Shown: positions 10,918-22,121, counted from the stretch's first letter. The stretch is DNA of 64,000 bases from Fidelibacterota bacterium (GCA_019650355.1 BOWX01000001.1:254234-318233), one strand, 5' to 3'. A program made the numbers and translations. The notes: a model not told the origin generated them from the letters alone.

Positions 10918-12168
10918 ATGAGATTCCAAGGAACATTGCAACTTCCAGGTGATAAATCTATTTCACAAGGGCTATAATGCTTTCTGCCATTGCTGATGGG
11001 GAAAGCTGTGTAAAAAATTTAAATGATGGAGCCGATCTTCAGTCCACAATAAATATTTTGAAAGATTGCGGTGCTTTAATTGAACAAAGAAACGAAAAAA
11101 TAATAATTAATGGAAGAAAACTTCATTCCCCAAAAACAGAACTTGATTGTGGGAATTCAGGAACCACTACTAGGCTTATTGCAGGCCTGTTATCTTCACA
11201 AAAATTAATATTCACATTAATTGGAGATGAATCATTATCTCAAAGACCAATGAACAGAATAATTCAGCCTTTAAAAAAAATGGGTTGTATAATGTCTTCA
11301 AACAAAGGATTATTGCCATTGTATGTAGATGCCTCCAATGGAATAAGCGCCATAGATTATGATATGGAAATTGCAAGCGCACAAGTCAAATCAAGCATAC
11401 TTTTTTCAGCGTTAGGTGGAAATAATGTATCAAGTATTAATGAGGTAATTCCAACAAGAAATCATTCAGAAATTATGTTAAAAAACATGGGTGCATCGAT
11501 TGAAACACAAGGAACTAAAATTTTCGTTCATCCTCTTGAATCAAAATTAAAAGCAATTGACATTTCTGTACCGTCTGATCCATCTTCATCTGCTTTTTTT
11601 GCTGGACTAGCAGTTATTAGTAATAATTCAAAATTAAAATTGACAAATGTATTACTTAATGAATCAAGAATTGGATTTGTAGAAGTTTTAAGAAGAATGA
11701 ATTGCTTGATTATACAATCAAATGAGTCAATTCATAATGGCGAAAAAGTAGGAGATTTAACATTTAGTTCATCAAGCATTAAAGCTGTAGAAGTTGAACC
11801 CGAAATCATACCCTCAATTATTGATGAAATACCAATATTAGCAGTTGTTGCAGCTTTTTCAAGCGGTGTTACTGTTTTCAAAAATGTTGAAGAATTAAAG
11901 TATAAAGAATGTGATAGACTAGGTGCTATTATACATAATCTGCAGGCATTTGGAATTAAGGCATATGAAAATAATAATAACTTATACGTTGAGGGAGGAA
12001 AGGTAAAAAAAAATGTCACAGATTACTACATTTGATGATCATAGAATTGCGATGGCATTCACGATTTTGAGCCTTGCTGCTTTTAAAAAATATGATCTCG
12101 ATAACGCAAAATGTGTTGATATATCATTACCAAATTTCTTCAAATATTTCAGTGAGATAACCAAATGA
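10918..12168 (+). CDS. aroA: 3-phosphoshikimate 1-carboxyvinyltransferase (frameshifts near both ends)
   Basis: LPGDKSISH, DCGNSGTTTRLIAGLL, PSDPSSSAFF, DEIPILAVVAAF, TFDDHRIAMAF. Confidence 0.9.
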
Positions 12169-12981
12169 AATTTGCAGTCATAGGAAACCCAATAGATAAA
12201 AGTTTAAGTCCCCAACTACATAATATTCTTTATGAAAAATTAAACATTTCGAACTGTTCTTTTGAAAAAATTTGCTTAGAAAGTAACGAGCTAGATGATT
12301 TTTTTAATAATGATTTTAGTCAATTTAATGGTATTAATGTCACTATACCCTTCAAAGGTAAAGTAGTGAAATTTTTAGATATTATCGACGATGAGGCAAA
12401 AATCTTAGGTAATGTAAATTGTATTACAAAATTAAATAATATGATTTGTGGGTTTAATACTGATAAGCATGGTTTTGATATGCTGCTAATTAAAAATGGA
12501 CATAAATATTAAGGGAAGAAACTGTGTAGTTCTTGGCGCTGGATCATCTGCAAAAACTGTAGTAAAATGTTTAATTGATCTAGGAGCTGGTAGCATTATT
12601 ATAAAAAATAGATCTATCGAAAATGCTCATAATCTTCAAAATTTTGCTCACTTTAGGTTTTAATAATATTGAATTATTTAATTCTGATTTTACAAATTTA
12701 GATCTTGCAATTAATACAACTCCATTAGGATGTATAAGGAAGACTGTGACAATTTTTTTGATATTCCTATCCAAGATCATACAGTATTAATTGATCTTAT
12801 TTATACTTCTAGGGAAACTTTATTTTTAAAAAAATTTGATCAATGCTCCAAAAAAATTAATGGCCTTGATATGTTTATTTATCAAGCTTTGAAGTCTATT
12901 GAAATTTGGAGAGAAACTAACTATAATTTGGATTCACAAATTGAGTCCGTGAGAAAACAATTGGAGAACATAAAATGTTAA
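12165..12981 (+). CDS. aroE: Shikimate dehydrogenase (frameshifts)
   Basis: MKFAVIGNPIDKSLSPQLHN, GINVTIPFKGKV, VLGAGSSAKTVVKCL, ending in EIWRETNYN... Confidence 0.9.
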
Positions 12982-14135
12982 AAAAAATATCATACATGAC
13001 CGCTGGTGAATCGCATGGAAAAGGATTGATAGGTATAATTGAGGGTATACCTGCAGGTCTTCAGCTAACTGAAGAATACATAGCGGTTGATTTATTAAGA
13101 AGAATGCAAGGTCATGGAAGAGGAAAAAGAATGAAAATTGAAAAAGATTTCGCAGAAATTTTTTCTGGAGTGCGACATGAACATACTCTTGGATCTCCGA
13201 TTTCTCTTATAATTAAAAATTTAGATTGGGTGAACTGGGAAGATAGAATGGCAGTAGGTAAACCTAAAAAAGAGCATAAAAAAGTAACAATGCCACGCCC
13301 TGGACATGCAGACTTAGCAGGAATGATGAAATATGATTTTGATGACATTAGAAATGTTTTGGAGAGATCTTCCGCAAGAGAAACTGCAATGAGAGTTGCT
13401 ATTGGTGCTATTTGCAGAAAACTATTAGATGAAGTAGGAATAACCATTGGTAGCAGAGTATATCAAATTCATGATGTTGTTGATACTAAAGAAGTTGACC
13501 ATTCTTTAACGATGTCTCAATTAAACGATTTAGCTGACAAATCCTCAGTAAGATGTTTAAATAAAGATGCGGAAGAAAGAATGATTAACGTTATCGATGA
13601 AGCGAAAAGTAATGGAGATTCGGTTGGAGGTTCTTTTGAGGTAATTGCTAAGGGAATGCCTTATGGTTTAGGAAGTTATATCAATGCTGATGGAAAGCTG
13701 CAGGCAAGAATTTCCCAAGCAATGATGTCTGTTAATGCATTTAAAGGAGTAGAGGTTGGAGCTGGTTTTGCATCATCTGCGGCATTTGGAAGCGAACTTC
13801 ATGATGAAATATTATTTGAAAATGACAAAATCACTCGTTCAAGAAATAATGCGGGTGGAATTGAAGGTGGAATGAGTAATGCTCAACCAATACATGTTAA
13901 GGTGAGTATGAAACCTATTTCAACGCTCATAAAGCCCTTAAGATCGATAGATTTGAATACTATGGAGCCCAAGCTTGCGCATAAAGAAAGAACAGATTCT
14001 TGTGCGGTTCCTGCAGCATCAATAATTGGGGAAAGTATGTTGGCAATTGTACTTGCCGATGCATTGCTTGAAAAGTTTGGTGGAGATAGTATAAAGCAAT
14101 TAAAAAAACACATAGAGAGCAGTGGAAAATACTAA
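12975..14135 (+). CDS. aroC: Chorismate synthase
   Basis: 386 aa; TAGESHGKGLIGIIEGIPAGL, RPGHADLAGMMKY, RSSARETAMRVA. Confidence 0.97.
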   Translation: MLKKISYMTAGESHGKGLIGIIEGIPAGLQLTEEYIAVDLLRRMQGHGRGKRMKIEKDFAEIFSGVRHEHTLGSPISLIIKNLDWVNWEDRMAVGKPKKEHKKVTMPRPGHADLAGMMKYDFDDIRNVLERSSARETAMRVAIGAICRKLLDEVGITIGSRVYQIHDVVDTKEVDHSLTMSQLNDLADKSSVRCLNKDAEERMINVIDEAKSNGDSVGGSFEVIAKGMPYGLGSYINADGKLQARISQAMMSVNAFKGVEVGAGFASSAAFGSELHDEILFENDKITRSRNNAGGIEGGMSNAQPIHVKVSMKPISTLIKPLRSIDLNTMEPKLAHKERTDSCAVPAASIIGESMLAIVLADALLEKFGGDSIKQLKKHIESSGKY

Positions 14136-14634
14136 TCAAATATATCTAATTGGAATGATGGGTTCTGGAAAATCATCCACTGCAAAAGCTCTTTCCTTAA
14201 GCTTAGGATGGAATTTTATTGATATCGATAATGAACTAACTAAGTCATTTGATATGTCCATTAATGATTTATTTTTGGAAGGAGAAAACAAATTTAGAAT
14301 GTTAGAATTTGCTGAATTACAAAAACATATTTTAAAAGAAAATACTGTTATTGCTGTTGGTGGTGGAGCAGTTACTCACAAAGATAGTTATGAATTGTTA
14401 AGCTCAAAACATTGCATTTATTTAAAAACATCTAAAAATATCCTATTAGATCGGCTTAAAGATGATAATTCAAGGCCATTATTAAATGTTCAAAATAAAG
14501 ATAAGGTAATTGAAGAAATTATGCTCAAAAGAGAGCAAAAGTATGAAGCGTTATGTAAAAGTGAGGTTTTGACCGATAATCAGACTATTCAGGATAATTG
14601 TAACCAAATTTTGGAGATAATAAGTGTCCAATAA
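14122..14634 (+). CDS. aroK: Shikimate kinase
   Basis: 170 aa; IGMMGSGKSSTAKAL, FIDIDNELTK, VIAVGGGAVT. Confidence 0.95.
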   Translation: MENTNQIYLIGMMGSGKSSTAKALSLSLGWNFIDIDNELTKSFDMSINDLFLEGENKFRMLEFAELQKHILKENTVIAVGGGAVTHKDSYELLSSKHCIYLKTSKNILLDRLKDDNSRPLLNVQNKDKVIEEIMLKREQKYEALCKSEVLTDNQTIQDNCNQILEIISVQ

Positions 14635-15691
14635 AATTAAAGTTGATTTAGGAAATAATAGCTACAATGTTAGTTTGATTGAAAGTTTCAAAAATTCAGT
14701 TGTAAAGTTTGCTTCTTCAACAAAATCTCAATGCATGCTAATTACCCAACAAGAAATTTTAAATCTTTATAAAGATGAAATAAATGAGCTCTCTAATTTA
14801 CCCAATGTAAATATTTTTTTGATTGATCAAGGTGAAAAAGCAAAATCATTTGAATCCATATCTTTAATAGTCAATGAGATGTCTAAAAAGCATTTTGATA
14901 GATCATCATTAGTTTTTGCAGTTGGTGGAGGTGTCGTTGGAGATGTTGGAGGGTTTGCATCATCAATTTTTATGAGAGGAATTAAATATATTCAATATCC
15001 AACTACTTTACTTGCAATGGTTGACTCTGCTATTGGTGGAAAGACAGGAATAAACTTAAAAGATGGTAAAAATTTGGTTGGAAGAATTTATCAACCTATA
15101 GCTGTAGAAATTGATACCAATTTTTTATCAACTTTACCAGATAGAGAACTGCAAGCTGCTCTTGCAGAGGTTGTAAAGTACGGTTTCATTTATGACAGAG
15201 AATTTTTTGATTATGTAGTTGCTAATTCAACTGAAATTCAAAATAAAGATATAGATGTTTTACAAAAAATAATTATCCAATGTTGCGAAATAAAAAGTGA
15301 TATTGTAAGTGAAGATGAAAATGAGAATGAACTTAGAATGATTTTAAATTTTGGTCATACTGTTGGGCATGCAATTGAATCATTCACTGATTACAAAAAT
15401 TTATTACATGGAGAAGCAATTTTTTATGGTATGAAGTGTGCATTATATCTTTCAAACAAATTTGGAAGTTTATCAAATGAAGAATACGATATATCAACCC
15501 GGTTGATATCTAAATTTGAATTACCAAAACTTGATATTAATAACAGAAAGATTTTTATTAATTTTGTCAAGAATGATAAAAAGTTTAGAGAAAAAAAAAT
15601 TAGGTTTATTTTGTTAGATGAGATTGGTAAATCAAGAATAAGTGAAGATATCACTTTTGATCAAATTGAAGAAAGTTTGGGCGTTTTATGA
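14624..15691 (+). CDS. aroB: 3-dehydroquinate synthase
   Basis: 355 aa; AVGGGVVGDVGGFASSIFMRGIKYIQYPTTLLAMVDSAIGGKTGINL. Confidence 0.96.
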   Translation: MSNKIKVDLGNNSYNVSLIESFKNSVVKFASSTKSQCMLITQQEILNLYKDEINELSNLPNVNIFLIDQGEKAKSFESISLIVNEMSKKHFDRSSLVFAVGGGVVGDVGGFASSIFMRGIKYIQYPTTLLAMVDSAIGGKTGINLKDGKNLVGRIYQPIAVEIDTNFLSTLPDRELQAALAEVVKYGFIYDREFFDYVVANSTEIQNKDIDVLQKIIIQCCEIKSDIVSEDENENELRMILNFGHTVGHAIESFTDYKNLLHGEAIFYGMKCALYLSNKFGSLSNEEYDISTRLISKFELPKLDINNRKIFINFVKNDKKFREKKIRFILLDEIGKSRISEDITFDQIEESLGVL

Positions 15692-16119
15692 AATTAATTG
15701 TTATTAATGGACCAAACCTGAATTTACTTGGAGAAAGAGAGCCTGAAATCTATGGTAGCGAGTCTTTGAATCAAATCAATGAATGGATTCAGAATCATGA
15801 ATCATGTAAGAATTTAGAATTTGAATTTTTTCAATCAAATTCTGAAGGTGAAATAATTGACTTTTTGCATTCAAAAAGAGGAAAAGTAGATTATTGTATT
15901 TTAAATGCTGGTGCGTTAACTCATTATTCTTATGCTTTAAGAGACGCTATAGTTGGCACACAAATTCCCACTGTTGAAGTACACTTATCAAATATTCATA
16001 AGAGAGAAAATTTTAGAAAAACCTCTGTTATAAAAAATGTTTGTATTGGACAGTTTTTTGGCGAAGGAAAACAAAGTTATATTAATGGTATAAAACATAT
16101 TTTGGAGATAAAAAAATGA
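15688..16119 (+). CDS. aroQ: Type II 3-dehydroquinate dehydratase
   Basis: 143 aa; INGPNLNLLGEREPEIYG, QSNSEGEIID, NAGALTHYSYALRDA. Confidence 0.95.
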   Translation: MKLIVINGPNLNLLGEREPEIYGSESLNQINEWIQNHESCKNLEFEFFQSNSEGEIIDFLHSKRGKVDYCILNAGALTHYSYALRDAIVGTQIPTVEVHLSNIHKRENFRKTSVIKNVCIGQFFGEGKQSYINGIKHILEIKK

Positions 16120-16682
16120 GAGTAGGTATTCAAGGAATTGAAGGAAGTTTTAGTGAAGAGGCTGCAAAATCATATTGTAAAAAATTTGGAATTGAAAATT
16201 TTGAATTGAAATACCTTGTTAGTTCAATGAACGTTCTTGATAACTTATCAAATAATTTAATAGATACAGGAATATTTGCTATGGAAAATGCTCAAGGGGG
16301 AGTTGTAATTGAAAGTGTAGAGGCTTTAGCAAAAAATCAATGTGAAATTATTGATATGTTTTATGTAGAAATTAGTCAAAATTTATTAGCAATTGATGGA
16401 GTTTCAGTTGGAGATATCGAAGAAATTCATTCTCATGAACAGGCGCTAAAACAATGTAAAGATTATTTAGCTGAAAAATTCTGGTCAAAAAAGCTTGTTG
16501 AGCAGGATGATACTGCTAAGGCTGCTCAGGATTTAGCAGAAGGGAAATTACCCAAACAAGTTGCAGTTATTGCAAGTAAATTTTCTGCGAAGAAATATGG
16601 ACTTAACATTCTTGATCATGATATACATGATCTTAAGAAAAATCTAACTCTATTTTTGGCTGTTAAAAGGTTGGAATCATGA
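16116..16682 (+). CDS. Prephenate dehydratase-like protein, no ACT domain
   Basis: 188 aa; GIQGIEGSFSEEAA, GIFAMENAQGGVV; ends NLTLFLAVKRLES* right after the PDT domain. Confidence 0.75.
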   Translation: MRVGIQGIEGSFSEEAAKSYCKKFGIENFELKYLVSSMNVLDNLSNNLIDTGIFAMENAQGGVVIESVEALAKNQCEIIDMFYVEISQNLLAIDGVSVGDIEEIHSHEQALKQCKDYLAEKFWSKKLVEQDDTAKAAQDLAEGKLPKQVAVIASKFSAKKYGLNILDHDIHDLKKNLTLFLAVKRLES

Positions 16683-17374
16683 ATAAAGTTAGCATTATAG
16701 GTTTTGGTAGGTTTGGAGCAATGCTCCATTCTTTACTATCAAAAGGTTTTGAGGTTGATGTTTTCGATAAAAATTCAATTGATAATTCAGATGTCAATGA
16801 GGTTTCACTTGAAGATGCATTTAAAAATGAAACTATTTTTATTGCTGTTCCGATAAGAGACTTTGAAAACTTAGTTAAAGATATATCTAAAAAAATTTCA
16901 AGCGGAAAAACAGTAATTGATGTTTGCTCTGTAAAAGTATTTCCTAAAAAGGTCATGTTAGACAATTTATCAAATGAAACAGATATCATTGCTACCCATC
17001 CGTTATTTGGTCCTGATTCCTTGAAAGATAGTGGTTCTGTAATGACAATGGAATCCGTGCGAAATACTTTTGGAAGATATGATTTTTGGAAAAATTATTT
17101 TGAAAGCCAAAACATTTTAATTGAAGAAATTTCTGCTGAGGAGCACGATATGATGGCTGCCAGATCACAAGGGTTAACACATTTTGTTGGAAGAGTAATT
17201 GATGATTTTGGAACTAATCAAACAAGAATTGACACAGAAGGTTATAAAGCATTGCATAAACTTGTAAATCAAACTTGTAATGATACTTGGGAATTATTTG
17301 AAGATATTCAAAATTTTAATCCTTATACTGAAAAAATGATTTCGGAATTAAATGAAAGTTTTCGAAAAAATTAG
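16679..17374 (+). CDS. Prephenate/arogenate dehydrogenase family protein
   Basis: 231 aa; IIGFGRFGAM Rossmann, DVCSVKVFP, THPLFGPDS, SQGLTHFVGR. Confidence 0.85.
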   Translation: MNKVSIIGFGRFGAMLHSLLSKGFEVDVFDKNSIDNSDVNEVSLEDAFKNETIFIAVPIRDFENLVKDISKKISSGKTVIDVCSVKVFPKKVMLDNLSNETDIIATHPLFGPDSLKDSGSVMTMESVRNTFGRYDFWKNYFESQNILIEEISAEEHDMMAARSQGLTHFVGRVIDDFGTNQTRIDTEGYKALHKLVNQTCNDTWELFEDIQNFNPYTEKMISELNESFRKN

Positions 17375-17402
17375 CGAAATTATAGAAAAATAAGGGAAAT
17401 AT

Positions 17403-17765
17403 ATGGATAATATTTTTAATAAAATTAGTATTAGTTTAATTGTTTTAGGGATAGCATTTTATGCGTTTGCAATGACTTTTACTGCACTTATTCCTTCAAT
17501 TCTTGGTCTTTTGATGCAGGTTGTTTTATTTTTTGGAAGAACTTTCCCAAAATTTCATAAGCATTTTGCTCATGTAAATGTTTTAATTCTAATTCTTGGT
17601 ATTGGAGCTACTTTTGGTTCTGTTTCTGATTTAGCGGGCTTTTTGCTTGGCGGGAATGAATTAGAAAGACCTTTAGCGACCATCGAACAATTTACTACAT
17701 TTATTTTGTGTCTTGTTGGATTTATATTATCAGTTAAGTCGTTTATTAATGCTAGAAGAGGTTAG
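17403..17765 (+). CDS. Small multi-pass membrane protein
   Basis: 120 aa, hydrophobic segments. Confidence 0.6.
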   Translation: MDNIFNKISISLIVLGIAFYAFAMTFTALIPSILGLLMQVVLFFGRTFPKFHKHFAHVNVLILILGIGATFGSVSDLAGFLLGGNELERPLATIEQFTTFILCLVGFILSVKSFINARRG

Positions 17766-17831
17766 TTGAAACTTTTTTCTATTGATAAAGTTTAATATTT
17801 AAGTACAGATGATTAATAACCAGGAGATATC

Positions 17832-18359
17832 ATGAAACAATTACTTATTTTATCAATATTTTTAACAAGTATTTTTGCTCAAGGTCAGATGCAACGAAAA
17901 AATGCAGATGATATGAAAAAAATGGAAATGCGTAAAAAACGTATGGAGCAATTACAAGATAAAAAAGAATCTACTATGATTGGGATTCAAACCAATTATT
18001 TAGATTTATCACCAGAACAAGCGCAACAGTTTTTTCCAATGCAAAAAGAATATAAGGACCAGGTACGTGAAGCTCAAAAGCAATATCGCGAGAAGGTTGG
18101 TAAGCTGCGATCTAAAGCAAAGGATGTATCAAAGTTTGACGTAGATACTGCAATAAAGTATCAGCTTGAAATGAAGGAAGAAGTAGCTAAACTAGAATCT
18201 GAGTTTTTGAAAAATACTACAAGCGTATTAAGCAATGAACAAAGAACAAAGTTAGTTTTTCAAGAAGAAAGAATGAAGTCCGAGACTGCAAAGCGAGTCG
18301 CTAAACGAACTTCAGATATGTCAAAAAGAAATTTTGACAGAAAGAAAAAATTAAAATAA
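17832..18359 (+). CDS. Secreted Spy/CpxP-like (LTxxQ-type) helical protein, tentative
   Basis: Signal peptide; charged coiled helix with LSPEQAQQFFPM. Confidence 0.5.
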   Translation: MKQLLILSIFLTSIFAQGQMQRKNADDMKKMEMRKKRMEQLQDKKESTMIGIQTNYLDLSPEQAQQFFPMQKEYKDQVREAQKQYREKVGKLRSKAKDVSKFDVDTAIKYQLEMKEEVAKLESEFLKNTTSVLSNEQRTKLVFQEERMKSETAKRVAKRTSDMSKRNFDRKKKLK

Positions 18360-18387
18360 ATTTCATAGTACAAAAATAAGGGGTTAT

Positions 18388-19270
18388 ATGAAAAAACTAT
18401 TATTAATGTTTTCACTAATTTTTATGGTCACTTCATGTGATGATAACATGTCTTACAAACAAGAAATGTCTGATACGCAACTTATCGAAGCAATTATTAA
18501 TGATCCAAATAAATTTGAAGTAGACGGCGTTGATATTCCTCGATCTTCACAGTTTGTTGTTGCTGCAGAATACTATGATTATATGATGGTCAGTGCTGAA
18601 ATTTCTCCAGAATTTGGGTATTTAGTTTCTATGGGAGATATGGCACTTGATGCTGGAGATATTACCGAAATATTCTTTGCTAAAGATGGAAGAAAATTAG
18701 GTAATAGAGATGGAATGGATGATAGAAAAAGACATAATAAAAGATGTTTTAAATTTGTATTTCCATTGACTTTTTCACTTGGAGAAACATCATTCACTGT
18801 CAATGACTATCAAGATTTTAGAGAGCATAAAACCCAAATTATGAAAAAAGGGGAAAAGAAAAAGCCTGTATTTGTATTTCCAATTCAAATTAATTTTGGG
18901 TAGAGGCGATGAAGTAGAAACAGAAATTCAATTGATGATGAGCTTAAAGAAGCATTTCAAGCTTGTAGGGTGAAAAAGATGACAAAAAATGTTTCACCTT
19001 TTGGTTTTCCTGTAAGTTTTACTATGCCTGAGGGAAACTTTTTTAACGCAGAAGATAAAAAAGATGGGGGGGGGAAAAAAGGGGAAGCTTTCTATAAATC
19101 ATAACGGGGAAAAGAAAAAAACCTGAAGTTGTTTTCCCCAGGATTTAATTTTGAAGATGGTTCTTCATTAACGGAAAATTTTCCCCGAAGAAATGAAGCA
19201 AGCTTGGAAAGAAAATTGAAAAAAGATGGGAGAAGAGCTGAAGGAGAGAAGGAACTGAGGTTTAAATTAA
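18388..19270 (+). CDS. Lipoprotein with repeated CFxFxFPxxF module (frameshifted after 18903)
   Basis: Signal/lipobox MKKLLLMFSLIFMVTSC. Repeat units KRCFKFVFPLTFSL...KKPVFVFPIQINF and KCFTFGFPVSFTMPEG...KKPEVVFP; 3' end inferred across frameshifts. Confidence 0.5.
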
Positions 19271-19284
19271 ATTTTATTTTTTGA

Positions 19285-19312
19285 AAAAGGGGAAAATTAG
19301 CCCTTTTGTTTT
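19285..19312 (+). terminator. Rho-independent terminator (candidate)
   Basis: AAAAGGG-GAAAATTAG-CCCTTTT-GTTTT. Confidence 0.5.
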
Positions 19313-19387
19313 GGGGCCGTAGCCGTTTGGGGGAGCGCGTGGATGGCATTCACGAGGTCGTCGGTTCGATCCCGTCCGGGTCCACAA
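19313..19387 (+). tRNA. tRNA-Ala (anticodon GGC), imperfect sequence
   Basis: Anticodon arm GTGGATGGCATTCAC, T-arm GTCGTCGGTTCGATCCCGTC, 3' end ...CCGGGTCCACA. The acceptor/D arm has apparent indels. Confidence 0.75.
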
Positions 19388-19399
19388 AATCCATTAAAT

Positions 19400-21417
19400 A
19401 AAAAAAAAATTTATTTTACAATTAACCAAAAAAACTCTATTTTTTTAATTATTAAAAAAAGGGGGGAAAAAAAGAAATTGTTTGATTCATTACCTTTTGC
19501 TTGTTGCAGCTGGGCTATTTGTGATGTTTGCATCACCGCCAACTGTAAATTTTGAGAAGTTGAGTCAGCTGGAAAAAAATTTGTAATGAAAATAAGAACA
19601 GGGAAAACATACGTTTTAGGAAGTGATAATCCGAAAATGTTATGGGTGCAGTTGCTGCATAAATTCTTTTGATTGAAAAAAATTTTCATTTTATTCTTTA
19701 GATTTTTTTAACGAAAAAGAATGCTGGTGAAAAAAAATGGCTGAATCAATGGAATCCTAAAATGCAACCTTGGGGGTTATTCCGAAGACTTCAGGGTGAT
19801 ACAGAGATTTATATTGGTTTGGGCTGTTGAAGATAGAGTGTGGAAAAAAGTTTAACAAACTCAAGATTTGTTGAAGTTTTCCAGTTGGGAGATGGAAAAT
19901 AATGGATTTTCTCATGGAGAAGAAAACAGACCTTCAAACGAATTTGGGGTTATGGAGGTAAATGGGAGGGGGGGGGCGAAGAAAGCAAAAAATTTTGGTG
20001 TCCACTTGTTTTTCCCAACGAGGGAAACCGAATATTGAAGGTGTTTTAAACAAAGATGTTAAGGATTTCTTAATTTCGAGATGGCAGAGATTTGAAGAAA
20101 TACTAAACAAAAAAAGATCAAAGGAAAATGCAGAATTTTGATAATTTTAAACATTGAATGGAAACCTTGGTTGTTGTTTCCTTAAAAAAAATACCGACCC
20201 TTAGCGCGTTACGTTATTCAAGGGGGAAGGGGGTTGGTAAAGATGGTTCGTTTTAAAAAGATTGTTGAGTGGTTTATTTTGATATCGAGGAAAATTTAAA
20301 ATTTTTACAATTGCTCAGGATATTCAAAAAGAATAAAATTTCTGATTGCTGCACTTTAAGACAATCTCACTTTTTGAAAAAAATTCATTTTACAATTCAA
20401 CCAAAAAACTCTATTTTTGTAATTATTAACAAAAAAAAAGGGGTAAAAATATGAAATTAGATTACGATTCATTACCTACATTAATGCTTGTTGCAGCTGG
20501 ACTATTTGTGATGTTTGCATCACCGCCAATAGTTAATTACGAAGCGTAGAATCTGCAGGAAGAAATATGCCATTTGATGGAGAAGAGAATCCAAATTATG
20601 GCAAAGCTATGTATTGTGGTGCAATGATTATGTAGAAAGCGTTTGCACTCACAGAAGCATATTCCACTTAGACAAAGAAAAATTCTCTTTGGCTCATGAA
20701 AGAATGCTGCCTTTGCTGATCAAATGGATGATCATGAATCTTATTCTTGGAAGCCTTGGGCAATGGTTCCACTCAGAATGGTTATGATGATGGAGCTTTT
20801 TGTTGTTTCATGGTCATATGACGAATCTGTTCAAAAAAATGGTTCTAAAGCTGCAAGTCATTACATTGATGTTTTAAGATTTAATGATGAGGATGTGAAG
20901 GTAAACTTTCAGGGATGTGGAGCAATGCCAAGAAGAGATGCAGAAAATTCAGAATATGGTTTACCTGAAGGTGGAAAGTTTATTGGAAGAGATCCAGAAA
21001 ACGAATGGTCAGGAAGACCTTGTTTTTTCAAATAGAGGTGAAGTTGAAAACTTGAATCTATGTTAGCTTTTAATGAATGATATGGATGCAGATGGTGCTT
21101 CAGAATATTTTACCGACCCGTTTTTACTTTTAACGGTTCCGGAAGTTACCCATGAGAATCTTAGAGAACTTATTGCGGGAAGGAAATCGCAAAATTGGGA
21201 TGCATGGTCAATGATTCCAATCAAAATCAAAGATACCGATCCACAATCTGGATTAATTGTTTGGTCGACTGCAAGAGTTGAAACAAATGAAGGAAATGTT
21301 TGGGAAGCTGATGTTTCAGAAACATATTTTTTTGATTTAGATGGTAAGATTAGTTCTGTAACACAGTATGCTAAACCAGTATATCATCAACCGAAGATTC
21401 AGAATAGTAAATACTAA
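19400..21417 (+). repeat. Two diverged tandem gene copies (about 1 kb each), heavily frameshifted
   Basis: Both begin with TTTACAATT(C)AACCAAAAAACTCTATTTTT(T/G)TAATTATTA(A/C)AAAA..GGGG (19415 and 20391). Both then encode DSLP.x.LVAAGLFVMFASPP (about 19480 and 20460) and share GAATGCTG...CCTTGGG. Confidence 0.6.
20451..21417 (+). CDS. Hypothetical membrane-anchored protein, second tandem copy (frameshifts)
   Basis: MKLDYDSLPTLMLVAAGLFVMFASPPIVNYEA, then ORFs 20724-21035 and 21073-21417. Confidence 0.5.
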
Positions 21418-21423
21418 AATCTT

Positions 21424-21453
21424 TTTGTTGGGCAGATTTATGCCCAACAAAAG
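21424..21453 (+). terminator. Rho-independent terminator
   Basis: TTTTGTTGGGC-AGATTTAT-GCCCAACAAAA. Confidence 0.7.
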
Positions 21454-21482
21454 AATTATTGTCTTAAATTAAACTATCTATT

Positions 21483-22092
21483 ATGAAATCAAAATTTTTA
21501 ATACTTGTCTTAATTTTAATTACAATAGGAGTTTATATGAATATGTCACCTGAAGAAAAGAGTTGCAATCATATCTACAAAACATGGGGAAATGGTTGTT
21601 GAGTTTTACCCTAACGTTGCACCAATGCATGTCGAAAGTTTCATTGCTCTAGCAGAAGAAGAGTATTTAATGGAACCACTTTCCACAGAGTAATACCTGG
21701 TTTGTTATTCGGGGGGAGATCCAAATTCAAAATTAGATAATAGATCATTACATGGAACTGGAGGACGCGCTGGAAAGTTTTTTGGGCTTGGAGATGAAAA
21801 TGACCAAAACACCTGGCTAATTCCAGCTGAATTCAATGATATTCCTCATACCAAAGGAATTTTATCAATGGCTCGAACAAATGATCCAAATAGTGCATCA
21901 AGCCAATTTTTTGTTTGTCATGATAATGCACCTTTTTTAGACAATAATTATACTGTTTTTGGTAAGGTTATTAAAGGTCTTGAAGTAATAGACTTAATAG
22001 TAAATGCTGAAAAAGACATGAACGACAATCCATTAGAAAAAATTGAAATGACAGTAGTAATCAAAGATAGAAGCGAAGTAGTACAAGATTAA
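21483..22092 (+). CDS. Peptidyl-prolyl cis-trans isomerase, cyclophilin type (frameshifts)
   Basis: MKSKFLILVLILITIGVYM; GEMVVEFYPNVAPMHVESF; GILSMARTNDPNSASSQFFVCHDNAPFLDNNYTVFGKV. Confidence 0.85.
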
Positions 22093-22121
22093 TTAAATTT
22101 TTATTTTATTTTGGGGGATAA

